A stretch of DNA of 64,000 nt from Kalaharituber pfeilii. Its lineage: Eukaryota > Ascomycota > Pezizomycetes > Pezizales > Pezizaceae. Positions 17,538 to 27,184 of the stretch are shown here, piece by piece (the stretch's first letter is position 1; the number at the start of each line of letters is the position of its first letter). The DNA lies in NCBI GenBank assembly GCA_015179045.1, contig WHUZ01000145.1, positions 21,755-85,754 on the forward strand, in the 5' to 3' direction. The position numbers and the translations under genes were made by a program. Below the pieces are notes generated by a model that had not been told where the DNA came from, did not search any database, and was given only the letters and a program-made list of their open reading frames with translations.

Positions 17538-19979
17538 TTACTTCCCCGAGAAAATCAGCGACTGAGATGAGGTAATAGGTGTGGAACTTTGCATGACTTT
17601 CGTGGCTTTTCGTGGTTTGACTGGAGGCCGTTTTAGGATAGTTTTTCTTTTTGGAGCCGTTTCATCTGCCGATAGCTGAGGAACTTCCGGAGGTCTTGTA
17701 TTCACTGAGGAGGAATTATTTGGCTGACTAGATTGCATGGATTGAGAAGCATGGGAGGGCTGAGTAGTTTGTGCGGTAGGTTCTGTTATCGGATTGCTTC
17801 TTATAGCTGGATTAGTTTGCAACGGTTCACGGGATGCAGATGGTTCGGTCACTTGTGATCGAGCTACTCTTTTTGCTTTTGGAAGCTCGCTATCTCGGCT
17901 AATCCGGCTACGTTTTGGTTCTAGGAATCCTCCAATAACTTCTCGCCCATTCATCATCCCGAGACACATCCCTTCACCTGATCCCATCAACACTTCCTCC
18001 CGTTGCAATATCTCCTCTGCCACTCCTCCATATGTTATCTCCTTTGGACCATCTGACATTTCCAAAGTCCCAATCAATGCATTAGAATGGATTCCGAAAA
18101 GTGCTTCAATAGGTAAGCATCCTGCATAGGCTTGATTTTGCTGAGGGGATTGAGCAGCTGAAGCAGCAGTTGATGACATTGAATTCATATTCGATTCCTT
18201 AGTTAACATCCATCGGTCGATCCAATCGCACATCGTTTCCTGCCCTGCAGTATAAGGTACTGGTACTGGTACTCCACTATCCATCTCCGCTCCTCCTGCA
18301 AATATCCGACCTTCCTTTCGACATGCTTTTCCAGCAGAGATGTATTGATTCATTTTTCCACAATCATTAGCACTATGACCTTGTTCCCCGCAGCAAAAAC
18401 ATCCTCGAAACCTAGGAGCAAAACTGGCTGCCGATGACTCTTGAGCTTTAGTTGATGACTGATTCTTTTGTTGACAAGCTGGCCAGGAATTTTTAGATGC
18501 AATTGAGGTGCTAGCTGCATTAGAAGGGGATTCGGTAGCTGGCTTTTTCTCCTGTATAGTTTGCTGTATTTGAAGCATATTTAAGCTTAGCTGCTTAACC
18601 ATGTCGGCAAGCTCTTTGATCGTGGCCTCGGAGGAAGTAGCTGTTTGTACTGATGGTAGAAATGCCGTGGGAATAGAAGAGATAGCAGGGGCTGAGTTTT
18701 GGCTTAAGATAGATGGCTGATTATCTGCGATAGTAGATTCGAGACGGAGAGAAGTTTTTCGAGCTTGCGACATCTCATCACACTGTTCAACTACATACTT
18801 CACTACTTCATCCTTTACCTGTTGAAAGGTAACTTCTCGGCAACTGATTGGTCGTGCTACCTCAATCTTAAGCTTGCGACAAATTTTATTCCCCACTGCA
18901 TCTTCAAAGGCTTGAAGAAATAAAATAATGACGGAGAATTTGGCTAAGGCACCATTATCCATGAGGTATGTTGCTTTTTCCGAGAATTCATGGATAAAAT
19001 TTCGGTATTCGGCTGCTGTTGGATTTTTGGCACGGTACATGCGGTCGACAAGCTTGCGGAGGTAGGTTTCGGTATATGATTGCTGCTCTTCATCATCGTC
19101 TTGATACTCCTTTTTGAGTACCTTAGCGAAGTTTTCCCAGGTAGTAGTCACATCCTTATATTCAGGTAGAGACCTAATATATCGAGCCTTAGGTTTATCG
19201 CAATAGTCAGGCAGTCTCTCAATACGGCGTTGATCAGTCCATCGCGTGGTTAGTTGCTTCCATTCTCTTAAAAAGTCACTAATGTTAGTTCCTGAAAAAT
19301 GGGGAGCTCCAACGGTACGGGGCAAGGGGAAAATTTCGAGTGGACCCAAAACATTAGAAGTAGCAGCTGCATCCAATGTAGCATTCGTCATTGCAGAGGC
19401 AGAACTTCCACCAGAGGAAGTTGGCGTAGCTCCAGATCCTGCAGTACTACTCGCTGGTAAAGTACCACTTCTGGAGGTATCGTGCTGAGAAACATTAGAC
19501 ATTTGGGCTGGCTGAGATGCTGAGCAAAGACAATTCTGAAAGAATAAAGAATTCTGTGGATGTAAAGGCAAGGATAAAGGCAAAGGCAAGGACGAAGATA
19601 ATGAGTTAGGCAAGTAGGCAGGCTTCAAGGCAGATTTTCCACGGCGTTCTCCTCCTCGTAGCAAGGCAGCGGGTATTGGCCTAGAATTAATAGTTGACTT
19701 CCTTCTGATACCTTTCCTTCTTCGGATAGAGCTTGAGCTTTGACTCTGTTTAATTGTGCTTGCTGATCCAATTCCCGATAACCAGGTTTGCTTTTCTTTC
19801 TCGGGAAATAAAAGCTTAATTGCTGTCTTGATAGCCTCTCCAACTAGGAAACTGTTTCCGAATAGTATCCAAGCGAACGGCATCTTTCTAAAGAAGCAGA
19901 AATAACTATACCTAACTAATATTTCCACCAACAAAATGCATAGGATAAGCAAACTTACCAGAATATCATTCTCAGCCAT
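17538..19979 (-). CDS. gag: Gypsy-2 Gag
   Basis: Large Gag with one CCHC knuckle (CFCCGEQGHSANDC) and a capsid-like region (FLREWKQLTTRWTDQRRIE ... YRNFIHEFSEKATYLMDNG). The frame opens at 20018 with TTG; the first ATG is 19979, but MSNVSQ at 19502 is at least as likely. The hydrophobic stretch near the N-terminus (VSLLILCILLVEILVRYSYF) coincides with 19888-19958, which reads GTAAGT ... CTTCTTTAG and is probably a 71-nt intron, so that membrane-like segment is likely an artefact. Ser/Thr/Pro-rich linkers flank the knuckle, and the tail is basic. Confidence 0.85.
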   Translation of the reverse strand: MAENDILVSLLILCILLVEILVRYSYFCFFRKMPFAWILFGNSFLVGEAIKTAIKLLFPEKEKQTWLSGIGSASTIKQSQSSSSIRRRKGIRRKSTINSRPIPAALLRGGERRGKSALKPAYLPNSLSSSLPLPLSLPLHPQNSLFFQNCLCSASQPAQMSNVSQHDTSRSGTLPASSTAGSGATPTSSGGSSASAMTNATLDAAATSNVLGPLEIFPLPRTVGAPHFSGTNISDFLREWKQLTTRWTDQRRIERLPDYCDKPKARYIRSLPEYKDVTTTWENFAKVLKKEYQDDDEEQQSYTETYLRKLVDRMYRAKNPTAAEYRNFIHEFSEKATYLMDNGALAKFSVIILFLQAFEDAVGNKICRKLKIEVARPISCREVTFQQVKDEVVKYVVEQCDEMSQARKTSLRLESTIADNQPSILSQNSAPAISSIPTAFLPSVQTATSSEATIKELADMVKQLSLNMLQIQQTIQEKKPATESPSNAASTSIASKNSWPACQQKNQSSTKAQESSAASFAPRFRGCFCCGEQGHSANDCGKMNQYISAGKACRKEGRIFAGGAEMDSGVPVPVPYTAGQETMCDWIDRWMLTKESNMNSMSSTAASAAQSPQQNQAYAGCLPIEALFGIHSNALIGTLEMSDGPKEITYGGVAEEILQREEVLMGSGEGMCLGMMNGREVIGGFLEPKRSRISRDSELPKAKRVARSQVTEPSASREPLQTNPAIRSNPITEPTAQTTQPSHASQSMQSSQPNNSSSVNTRPPEVPQLSADETAPKRKTILKRPPVKPRKATKVMQSSTPITSSQSLIFSGK

Positions 19980-20159
19980 CTTCGCTATGGCCTCTTTATA
20001 TGATAATGTATAATCCAAATGCTAATAGCTGCCTAATTTAGCAAAATCAAATAAGGGGCTGAATTCCAAGGTGATACTCCCTAAACGCTCGTGAATAGAA
20101 ATCCCAATAGCTGGAATATAGCAAGATCGCAGTAGCTAAGAAAGTCCAACAAACAAGTC

Positions 20160-20176
20160 TCCGGTCGAAGGGACCA
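20160..20176 (-). promoter_or_regulatory. Primer binding site of Gypsy-2
   Basis: On the minus strand TGGTCCCTTCGACCGG begins one base after the 5' LTR. A TGG start matches a tRNA CCA end; the tRNA species is not identified. Confidence 0.65.
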
Positions 20177-20177
20177 A

Positions 20178-20469
20178 TGTGAACAGGCAGAGTGTATACA
20201 ATGATACCGCGTCTGCATGCACGAAAGGACCGGGTCTAGACTTGGTGGGCTGAGCAATAAGGTAGGCAAAACGATCAATTCATAGCATGTAATAAGCAAT
20301 GCATAGCAAGTGATAGCACAGAAAGAAGAAGAGAAAAACCGCTGCTTAGACATCTCCCACTACATCCACACCTACGCCTATATATCACCGGCGTATGACT
20401 AAGCCAGACCTTGGCCGTAAGCCAAGAAATGACCAAGCTCCCGCCGGCGATTTTTCTCATTATCCCACA
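20178..20469 (-). repeat. 5' LTR of Gypsy-2
   Basis: 292 bp, identical by eye to the other LTR at 11414-11705. Confidence 0.93.
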
Positions 20470-20745
20470 CCGTTTCGGCTGCCATTTCGGCTGCCATTTC
20501 AGCAGCCTTGCAGCATTCATTTCGGTAGCCATTTCGGCTGCCATTTCAGCACGCATTTCAGTAGCCATTTCGGCTGCCATTTTAGCAGCCTTTTCAGCAT
20601 GCATTTCGGTAGCCATTTCGGCACGTATTTTGGCAGCCATTTCAGCGGCCATTTCATTTCAGTACGCATTTCGGTAGCCATTTCGGCAGCTATTGTGGCA
20701 GCGAACTCAGTAGCCATTTCGGCTGCCATTTCGGCATGAGATATG
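20470..20745. repeat. AGCCATTTC array, right part
   Basis: Units such as cggctgccattt, cagcagccttt and cagcacgcattt alternate. It continues the array at 11318-11413 and resembles the one at 63186-63465. Minus-strand ORFs of MAAEMATEMRAE type are repeat translation. Confidence 0.85.
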
Positions 20746-21030
20746 TATGGCAGTTCCGACCCAAGGGCACGAAATGAGCTGCAATGAGCTGAGAATTTGA
20801 CTGGTAGAGCAGGTATGGCCTGACGGCCCGAGATGAGGTGAATTTGACATGTACGGCCAGCCCGATTCGACGCCACGAGATACCGATTCGACGCCACGAG
20901 ATAATGCAGAATGAGCTGAATTTGATAGATGTGGCAACCCCGACCCACTGGCGTGAGATCAGGTGGAATGAACTGCGTTTCATACCTACGACAGCTCCGA
21001 TCTGACACCATGAGATGAGCTAGAATGGGC
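20746..21030. repeat. ~60-bp satellite, about four units
   Basis: Degenerate units built from tatggcagccccgacccac, ggcacgagatgagctg and gaatgagctgaatttga. This is the longest run of the family, which is dispersed at five other places. Confidence 0.65.
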
Positions 21031-21114
21031 TAAACTTGGTAGACAGCCGGCGGGCCTTTGCATTTTTTTCCTAATTGTGAAGAAAAACCTTGTGCCGCTT
21101 GTAATCAACCCATC

Positions 21115-21632
21115 TGTTCCACACGAAATGCTATAAAGGTATAGGTATAGATAGGACCATGGGGGTATTGCTTCGGGGCAGAAGGACTTGAGCCTCGTCT
21201 GGCTGGAAGGCCTCGAGCCTATCCATTCTGCATGGAACGATATAGAGGTATAGGTATAGGTGGAACCATAGGAGCATTGCTTCCTGGTGGAAGGCCTTGA
21301 GCCTGCTCTGGACGGAAGGCCTTGAGCCTGTTCTGACCCGAAGGCCTTGAGCTTAAGCTCAAGGCCCATCCGTTCCGCACGGAACGTTATAGAGGCATAG
21401 GCATAGGTGGGAAACCATTCCTAGTTTATACGGAATGATATAGAAGTATAGACATAGGTGGGAAACTGTTCCGCACGGACTGATATAGAGGAATAGCTAT
21501 AGGTAGGAAACAGTTCTACACGGAACGATATAGAGGCATAGACATAGCTAGGAAACTGTTCCGTACAGAATGATATAGAGGTATAGGCATTGGTGGAAAC
21601 CGTTCCGCATGGAACGATATAGATATATAGGT
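21115..21632. repeat. Tandem repeat with internal palindrome
   Basis: Eight or nine units around gttccgcacggaacgatata and gaggtataggcataggtggg; gttccgcacggaac is a near-palindrome. Two early units carry an extra insert rich in ggaaggccttgagcct (about 21170-21360), so the array has higher-order structure. Confidence 0.8.
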
Positions 21633-21714
21633 TCAGAAGTGTATTGCCCCTAACTCTATGGCATTGTATAGTAAATAGGTTATGAATCTAATTCAGTACC
21701 TGATCTTCTCTGCC

Positions 21715-21840
21715 TTTCACCATAACCTGCCATTGCCGCTGAACTGGAACCGTTGAACTCCTGCAAGTCTCTTATGTCAAGCCTCTTCCATTCAGCGCTT
21801 GCGAAACTACTCTTACCCTGAATCAGCCGTATCCCTTAGC
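21715..21840 (-). repeat. Dispersed repeat shared (inverted) with 60-172
   Basis: Reverse complement reads attcagggtaagagtagttt and cgcaagcgctgaatggaaga, matching the window start. It abuts an LTR-like sequence at 21843. Confidence 0.55.
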
Positions 21841-21842
21841 AG

Positions 21843-22215
21843 TGTAACAGACCGGCCTCAGGGATTTTTTTTTTTTTTTTTTTTTTATTGCATTACGCGC
21901 GTGCCGCCTTGTAGGCTATGGCGAGGGTTTAGATACATGCAAGACAGTAACTAAATAGTAACTCGCAAATAAAACCATAAAATTGGAATGAACGTGTAAT
22001 AAATCCTCCGTCTACTCCGCCGCCCAGTCCATCATCTCTGCCAACGTCCGGCCTCAGGGAGCTAGTAGCCAGGACGGAGTCACAGATCGAGTCAGGCGGG
22101 CCACGCAATGCTCACAGGTTTAAGCAGAACGCTGCTTATAGTTATAGAGGAAAAAGTATAGCCAGGAGAGTATATATTTATTGCTTGAGGAGTCTAGAGT
22201 ACGGGGTGGAAAAGG
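21843..22215 (+). repeat. LTR-like dispersed repeat, split by a LINE tail
   Basis: Starts tgtaacagaccggcctcagg and contains gagtcaggcgggccacgcaa and gtttaagcagaacgctgctt. Without the LINE insert it aligns to 61781-61960 for about 170 bp. The TGTAACAG start and TATA-like downstream region suggest a solo LTR, but the far end and target duplication were not found. Confidence 0.5.
21852..22060 (-). mobile_element. LINE 3' end L4 with target duplication
   Basis: Body 21865-22047 (T run 21865-21886 on the plus strand), flanked by the 13-bp duplication ccggcctcaggga. The 3' hairpin is gccttgtaggc (21906-21916), with a T-A pair where other copies have C-G. The 5' end of the fragment encodes a LINE C-terminus, MMDWAAE. 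Confidence 0.88.
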
Positions 22216-23469
22216 AGTCTTTAAATACAGGAGAGGGCAAGACAGAAATAGAGAGATGTAGAAAGGCTTCCTTAAGCTCCGTGTCTTCAACATGATCGAC
22301 GTTATCCAAAAAGCGTAATTCCTTAAGTGCCGTGCCTTCAGTACAATTATTGTTATCCAAACAGTGTAATCATAACCCTTAAGCGCTGCTTATCTAAAAG
22401 TATACTTGTCATTATCCAAAACTGTGCTAGTGGGCAAGTAATGAGATTCCTTGAACCCGGTGGACCTTAAAACAGTTCAGGGTAACCGATCGTGATCGGT
22501 GACAGGCAGCACCCGCCGCCACCTCAATATACCCAATCTTTTGAATGTAAGTTAGTTGTAGCCTATCGTATAATTGTATAAAGCAAGACTTACTAACCTT
22601 ATTATGATTCTCACTCATGGTGTTAAAATAAGATACGTAGTCTTTCGAAAAATAGGAGAGTTCTGTATATGTGATTAAAGCTAGCTGGAATAGCAAGTAT
22701 TGTGCTGAGTTCGACTAGTGGTAGACGTATGAAGTGTGATTTGAGGTTGCAGAACATAGGAAAGAAGAGAACGGGGTGGGAGCACTTTAATATATAACTA
22801 GGTCCTGCGTGACCGTGAGGCACTTGACGGTGAGGCACTTGAAAATTAATTATCTATGCCGAGCTTGCAAAGTTAAAAACAAAAGGAGGTAGAAAGACTA
22901 TATAAGCCAACGTTTTAAAAACAGAAGGTTACGCTTGCGCCATTTTCTAATAAGCTCTCTCAGGTTTCAGAAGAAGAAGGCGAACTGAACTATTTCAGAA
23001 AGAAAAGGGAATCGTGTGGGAGGCTGAATGGGGGAGGCAGGCCGATGGGCAAATGAAAACAAGTACGCTTGGAGAAGCAAACTTTGAGAGGTGAACTAGG
23101 ACAAGCTAACCGGGCAATGGGCAGAATGCGTTAATCCGCCTATGCTGCGCTGAGACAAAGAACCCTGTGCCTGTATCTTCGTTTTCTTTGTCTGTAATTT
23201 CCGTAGTCGCGCGGTTCTGTGTCTGTGTGTCTGAGTATCTGAGTCTCTGTCCCGTGGCCTGCGGCCCTTCTAGGACAAAATAGAATTATAATGGCCGCAA
23301 ACTGTATATGGATCACTGTCATAGGTTGGCAACCTGTGTCCAGAGTTAAGTGACTTAAAAAAAAACTATATAGGCAAGGTTTCGGAAAAGAGCATGCACA
23401 CCTTACAGTATATCGAGTGCCAGGCATAAAGACCTTACAATCAACAATGACACACACACCTCCTTAGCA
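22216..23469. other. No supported gene
   Basis: Short unsupported ORFs only. A perfect 14-bp palindrome ccgatcgtgatcgg is at about 22488-22501. Nothing else is recognised. Confidence 0.45.
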
Positions 23470-23830
23470 CTGTGAGAACACATTGCAGGCAGCAGGTTAA
23501 AGAGACTTTGGCAGTGGAAACAGACAGAACCGCTAAGAGCCAGCAAAGAAGCAGGGCAAACCAATGATGACATCAGACCTATCTAGTAGAATCTGTAAGT
23601 TGGTAGAATTGGACTGTAAGAACCCGTCGCAGGTAGTAAGTTGAAGAGGCTTTGACAGCGGAAATAGACAGAACCACTAAGAGCCTGTAAAGATCCGGGC
23701 CAATCCGGGCCAAACCGGTGATCAGCCCTATCTAGTGGAATCTATTGGTTGGCAGAATTGGACAGTGTAGTACAATGTACTACTGTAAGAGCCCGTCGCA
23801 GGCAGTAGGTTGAAGAATATGTTTTGCTAC
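23470..23830. repeat. ~150-168-bp tandem repeat, 2.2 units
   Basis: Units start near 23475, 23623 and 23791 with gtcgcaggcagtaggttgaa and contain agacagaaccgctaagagcc. The second unit has an internal ccgggccaat duplication. Confidence 0.75.
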
Positions 23831-23894
23831 TTGAAGCAATCTCCACTACCGTTTTAACTGCGCCTTTCTATTATGATGCTGTTTTATAGTTCTT

Positions 23895-24180
23895 ATTATT
23901 CTTATTGTTCTTGTTGTTTGTTTATCATTGTTGTTTATTTGCTATTGTTGTTTGTTTGTTAGAGATCTACAGTAATGTCGGAGTGTCGGAGGTGTCGGAT
24001 ATCAGAGAGGTCCGTGATAAAGGGTGGTAAGGGCCCGAGAGCAACCTCATGCTCTATGTATATAGGTGTATTACTTTGGCTACTCTCTCTACGAAGGAAT
24101 AACAATCATCTCTTTCTACCCAAAAGCTCAACATTGTTCGTTATTATTGTTTGTTCGTTATTGTTGTTTGTTTAAACAAT
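23895..24180. other. TTG/TTTG-rich low-complexity upstream region
   Basis: Repeated ttgttgtttgttta at both ends of a short unremarkable stretch. It lies upstream of the gene starting at 24520 and could belong to its promoter, but no defined site is seen. Confidence 0.4.
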
Positions 24181-24410
24181 CTATCCATTGCTTGTTGACT
24201 TTGTAGGAATATGGGTCCAAACAGCAGATACTATTTGTAATATTTGCTATGATTCTTTGTTACATGGTCGAATTGGTGTGGGAGATACACAAGGGACAGA
24301 GAATGTATAAGAAAGAAGGAACGAGCTGCGTATCTTGCAGCTATATTCATCGTATTTAACCAATATACTATTATTCTCCTGTCAGAACCGTCAAGAATCT
24401 TTAGAATTAT

Positions 24411-24482
24411 CAGAAGCGTCAGAAGCGTCAAAAGTGTCAGAAGCGTCAGAAGCTTCAGAACCGTCTGAACTGTCTGAACCTT
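24411..24482. repeat. 9-bp tandem repeat
   Basis: agaagcgtc-type units lie 40 bp upstream of the 24520 start codon. Confidence 0.75.
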
Positions 24483-24519
24483 CTGAATCATCGAACGATC
24501 AAAACCATCACACTGCGAA

Positions 24520-25212
24520 ATGTCATCCTCCTCTCAGCCTGTTGTCCAAATCGATGTTGTCTCAATTGAGCCTAGGAAGTATGTAGATCAAATGCTTGCC
24601 AAAGCCCAAACGCCGAAACAGCGTGCGCAATTACTGTTAGAGAACCAGATCAAGTTTGGGGAGTTTGGCCAGGAAGTCAACGAGCTCATCGCGTATGCCC
24701 AAGAGAAGATTGAGAAGGAACAGTCCTGGATTGCCTTAGGAATGGACCAGAAAGTTATGTGGGATCAAATTCAATATATTTCAGTGATCCGACCGGCAAT
24801 TAACCAGCACAACCAGTCGGATCGGAGAAAACGGCGTTTTCTAGCCACGATTGAGGCAATGTGGACATCCGACTGGAGAAACAGACTGGACCCCGAGGGA
24901 TTGATGCTACCATCGAAAGAGTCCGAACATCTTCTTGCGGCGCTTCGAAGACTAGCCTTAGAAAAAAATTCTACCCCGGAGGCTATTGGAAGGCTGGTCT
25001 CAGAGACAATCGCAAAACGACTGGCAAATCGCAGCACTGGTAAACGGTCAGTCAGGGTGATAACTGTGTCTGATGTTCTAGCAGTAGAGAAAATTGTCAA
25101 AGAAATGCCTCAACTAATAAATCAATGTATTATTGAGAATAATGAGGATGAGGAAGGCAACGGAGGTGAGAATTCCTATATTAATATAGAAAGAATGAAA
25201 AGATCAGAATGA
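24520..25212 (+). CDS. Dioxygenase gene E, N-terminal segment (unrecognised domain)
   Basis: First open segment of a longer gene, with ATG in the context gcgaaATGtc. The N-terminal ~130 residues are helical and charged (PKQRAQLLLENQIKFGEFGQ, EKEQSWIALGMDQKVMW). A middle part ends with ETIAKRLANRS, then an acidic tail. It stops at TGA 25210-25212, but the same frame continues at once into the next segment, and the residues either side of the stop belong to an internal duplication whose other copy reads KRSEQWR. The TGA is thus probably a point mutation in one gene, or a readthrough site. A decayed relative of this domain is at 56766-57845. Function unknown. Confidence 0.6.
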   Translation: MSSSSQPVVQIDVVSIEPRKYVDQMLAKAQTPKQRAQLLLENQIKFGEFGQEVNELIAYAQEKIEKEQSWIALGMDQKVMWDQIQYISVIRPAINQHNQSDRRKRRFLATIEAMWTSDWRNRLDPEGLMLPSKESEHLLAALRRLALEKNSTPEAIGRLVSETIAKRLANRSTGKRSVRVITVSDVLAVEKIVKEMPQLINQCIIENNEDEEGNGGENSYINIERMKRSE

Positions 25213-25218
25213 TGGAGG

Positions 25219-26016
25219 ATGCCGAGCAGTGAACCTGAAAAGGATGTTGCCATAATATCTGACATTCTTAAAGTAGAGAAAATAGCTACAGAAATACCTC
25301 GATCCACAAACAAACGTACTATTGAGGATGATGAGGATGAGGAAGGGGATGAAGTTGAGGATTCCTGCGCTGGCGTGGGAAGACATAAAAGAACAAAAAG
25401 GTCGGAACAATGGAGGATACCAAGTACCGAGCCTGAGGAGGACAATAGTGATGATGATGATAATAATGATAGTGATGGCACTGATAGTACTGACAATACA
25501 GGTAGCAACAATACAGCTGAAGATGACAATGGCGGAGACACCACTGAACCCATAGAAGATACACCACAGGCTGTCAATTTCCGCAACTGTGGCTGTAGAG
25601 GTAAAATCAGCACCAGCACCCGAAATCGCCTGATTCAAGCCCGAAAAAGAGGCGTTAAGGACATGAAACTAGTCATCAGAGATATTGAATTCATGTCTAA
25701 AGAGGTACTGGAATCAGTCTGCTGGCTACACTTCAGAGAGTTCTGCTCTACCCTCGGAATGAAAGTTAAGGATGGAGGTCGGAAGCTGTTGTTGGCACGC
25801 TTGGAGGAAGTCCGAAAAAATCGCTTCTCGTTGGGGGACTTTAGGATGAGCAAAGATCACAGTCATTGGTTTCGTAAAAATAGCAGGGACAAACTACCAG
25901 AGGACGATTTTGGTTCGCTGAGATTTCCTATGATACCAAGACCTGCTTTTCAATATAAACCAAATGACCGTGCTACAGCGCTTTGCGGGAGAGGAGGCAT
26001 CAAGTCAATGGATTAA
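25219..26016 (+). CDS. Dioxygenase gene E, middle segment
   Basis: Same frame as the preceding segment. It begins with the second copy of an internal duplication (ISDILKVEKIATEIPR versus VSDVLAVEKIVKEMPQ), then a long Asp/Glu/Asn-rich linker (DDDDNNDSDGTDSTDN). A basic, possibly nucleic-acid-binding stretch follows (CGCRGKISTSTRNRLIQARK), then a globular part ending IPRPAFQYKPND. The frame is lost near 25960-25980; the following segment continues one base out of phase with strong protein-like sequence, so a small frameshift separates them. No catalytic motif lies in this part. No function assigned. Confidence 0.6.
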   Translation: MPSSEPEKDVAIISDILKVEKIATEIPRSTNKRTIEDDEDEEGDEVEDSCAGVGRHKRTKRSEQWRIPSTEPEEDNSDDDDNNDSDGTDSTDNTGSNNTAEDDNGGDTTEPIEDTPQAVNFRNCGCRGKISTSTRNRLIQARKRGVKDMKLVIRDIEFMSKEVLESVCWLHFREFCSTLGMKVKDGGRKLLLARLEEVRKNRFSLGDFRMSKDHSHWFRKNSRDKLPEDDFGSLRFPMIPRPAFQYKPNDRATALCGRGGIKSMD

Positions 26017-27184
26017 GGATGGGACTACCATAGTAAAAGGAGCAATGGGTTGGTTGTTTGAGGATCCAGAGGTCGTTACCCTGATCCGGGAGGAAATTCA
26101 GATGTACCTTCACCATCGACGAATGGTGAACGGTCAACCCAATCTGGGCTGGTTAAGATCAACATACTACACCCAGATCCAACAAATTGCTCGACAGGAT
26201 CCCGCCTACTATGCCTTAGTAGCTGCCACCAGTCCAAACAAAACCTGGCGGCAGATCTCGTATCCATACTACATGAAGGCGGTGTTGCCAGGGGACTTTA
26301 TTCAGTTCCAACATCTCGATCTCAATCTGAAACGATATGTTGAATGTGGTCGCGGAAGGAACCGAATACAGACATCCCTCACTCTAAGCCAGGAGACAGC
26401 AGAAAACTGCACGATCGTAGTGCCTGGGTTTCATAACCACATCAAAGACTGGTGGACTCGAGTGCAAGGACGCAGTCAAGGTAGGCTGAGATCAAAGGGT
26501 GGTAAAAATATTGACCATAATGGCAATACCTTGAAGACAGACGGTATCTTCACTGCCGGTGACAAGCTCAAGTATGGTGATTTTGTGCCGGCAATCTGCG
26601 GCCCTGGGGATATCCGAATATCTCGACCAGAAATCATCCATGGGTCAGCATCAAACAAGGCTGGAAAGGCAGAAACATCCCGCTGGGTAGTAAATCCCTG
26701 GTTCGTCGGCATCCAAGATGATCATGAAACTCTGGACGTACCCGAGTCAGGTTCCTGGACAACAGTCGCTGCTGCTCACCGAGACCTCATGGCTACCAAT
26801 GGGACGCCTTCCAGTCAAATCAACATCCACGGATATCCCACACATCGATTCCCCGCCGCAGTAGCCCTAAGGCATATAAGTGCTCTTTCCGATGCCTTGA
26901 TAGGACAATGTCGTTGGGATGACCCTGCAGTTCTCATTGAGGCAGACTTGGTACTAGGAGAGAATGAGAATGATGCGTGGGACTTTGTCAACAGCTGTCG
27001 CCATCGAATGATTCAAGCTTATAAGCAGAATATGAAAATCATTCGGGAGCTAGAAACTTATCACGATGGCAAAAACAGCTATTACTATCTGGTTGACAAA
27101 GGTTTATATAAGGAGCCTATCTCAGAGGAGGACAACTTGACAAGAGAAATGGCCGAGTCTTTGGAAATCCAAATCGAGGGGTAA
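25964..27184 (+). CDS. Dioxygenase gene E, C-terminal 2OG-Fe(II) dioxygenase-like domain
   Basis: 406 codons. The region FQHLDLNLKRYVECGRGRN supplies a candidate HxD iron-binding pair; PGDIRISRPEIIHGSASNKA supplies the distal His, and AETSRWVVNPW a candidate Arg for 2-oxoglutarate. This order and the ~170-residue spacing fit a double-stranded beta-helix dioxygenase with an insert, of the phytanoyl-CoA dioxygenase-like type, though substrate cannot be inferred. The part after HGS (residues 260-406) is helical with no known motif. It is out of frame with the upstream segment, so the present copy would make a fused protein only after frameshifting. The TET/JBP-like gene ends 414 bp away, convergent. 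Confidence 0.55.
   Translation: MTVLQRFAGEEASSQWIKDGTTIVKGAMGWLFEDPEVVTLIREEIQMYLHHRRMVNGQPNLGWLRSTYYTQIQQIARQDPAYYALVAATSPNKTWRQISYPYYMKAVLPGDFIQFQHLDLNLKRYVECGRGRNRIQTSLTLSQETAENCTIVVPGFHNHIKDWWTRVQGRSQGRLRSKGGKNIDHNGNTLKTDGIFTAGDKLKYGDFVPAICGPGDIRISRPEIIHGSASNKAGKAETSRWVVNPWFVGIQDDHETLDVPESGSWTTVAAAHRDLMATNGTPSSQINIHGYPTHRFPAAVALRHISALSDALIGQCRWDDPAVLIEADLVLGENENDAWDFVNSCRHRMIQAYKQNMKIIRELETYHDGKNSYYYLVDKGLYKEPISEEDNLTREMAESLEIQIEG

Larger units (their letters stand above)
11414..20469 (-). mobile_element. Ty3/Gypsy retrotransposon with extra 3' ORF (Gypsy-2)
   Basis: Two 292-bp LTRs (11414-11705, 20178-20469), identical by eye, start TGTG on the minus strand and end CACA, with a 4-bp duplication ccgt (11410-11413, 20470-20473). 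On the minus strand: gag, pro, pol in three frames, then an accessory ORF before the 3' LTR. A PBS-like TGGTCCCTTCGACC follows the 5' LTR and a polypurine tract precedes the 3' LTR. Open ORFs and identical LTRs suggest a recent, potentially autonomous insertion. Confidence 0.93.

Noticed and set aside
19885..19960. Transmembrane segment in Gypsy-2 Gag
   Set aside because: Coincides with a good 71-nt intron (GTAAGT...TTTAG), so likely not translated.
20275..20739. ORFs with MAAEMATEM or FHFGSHF repeats
   Set aside because: Products of the AGCCATTTC array and LTR, with no non-repeat protein sequence.
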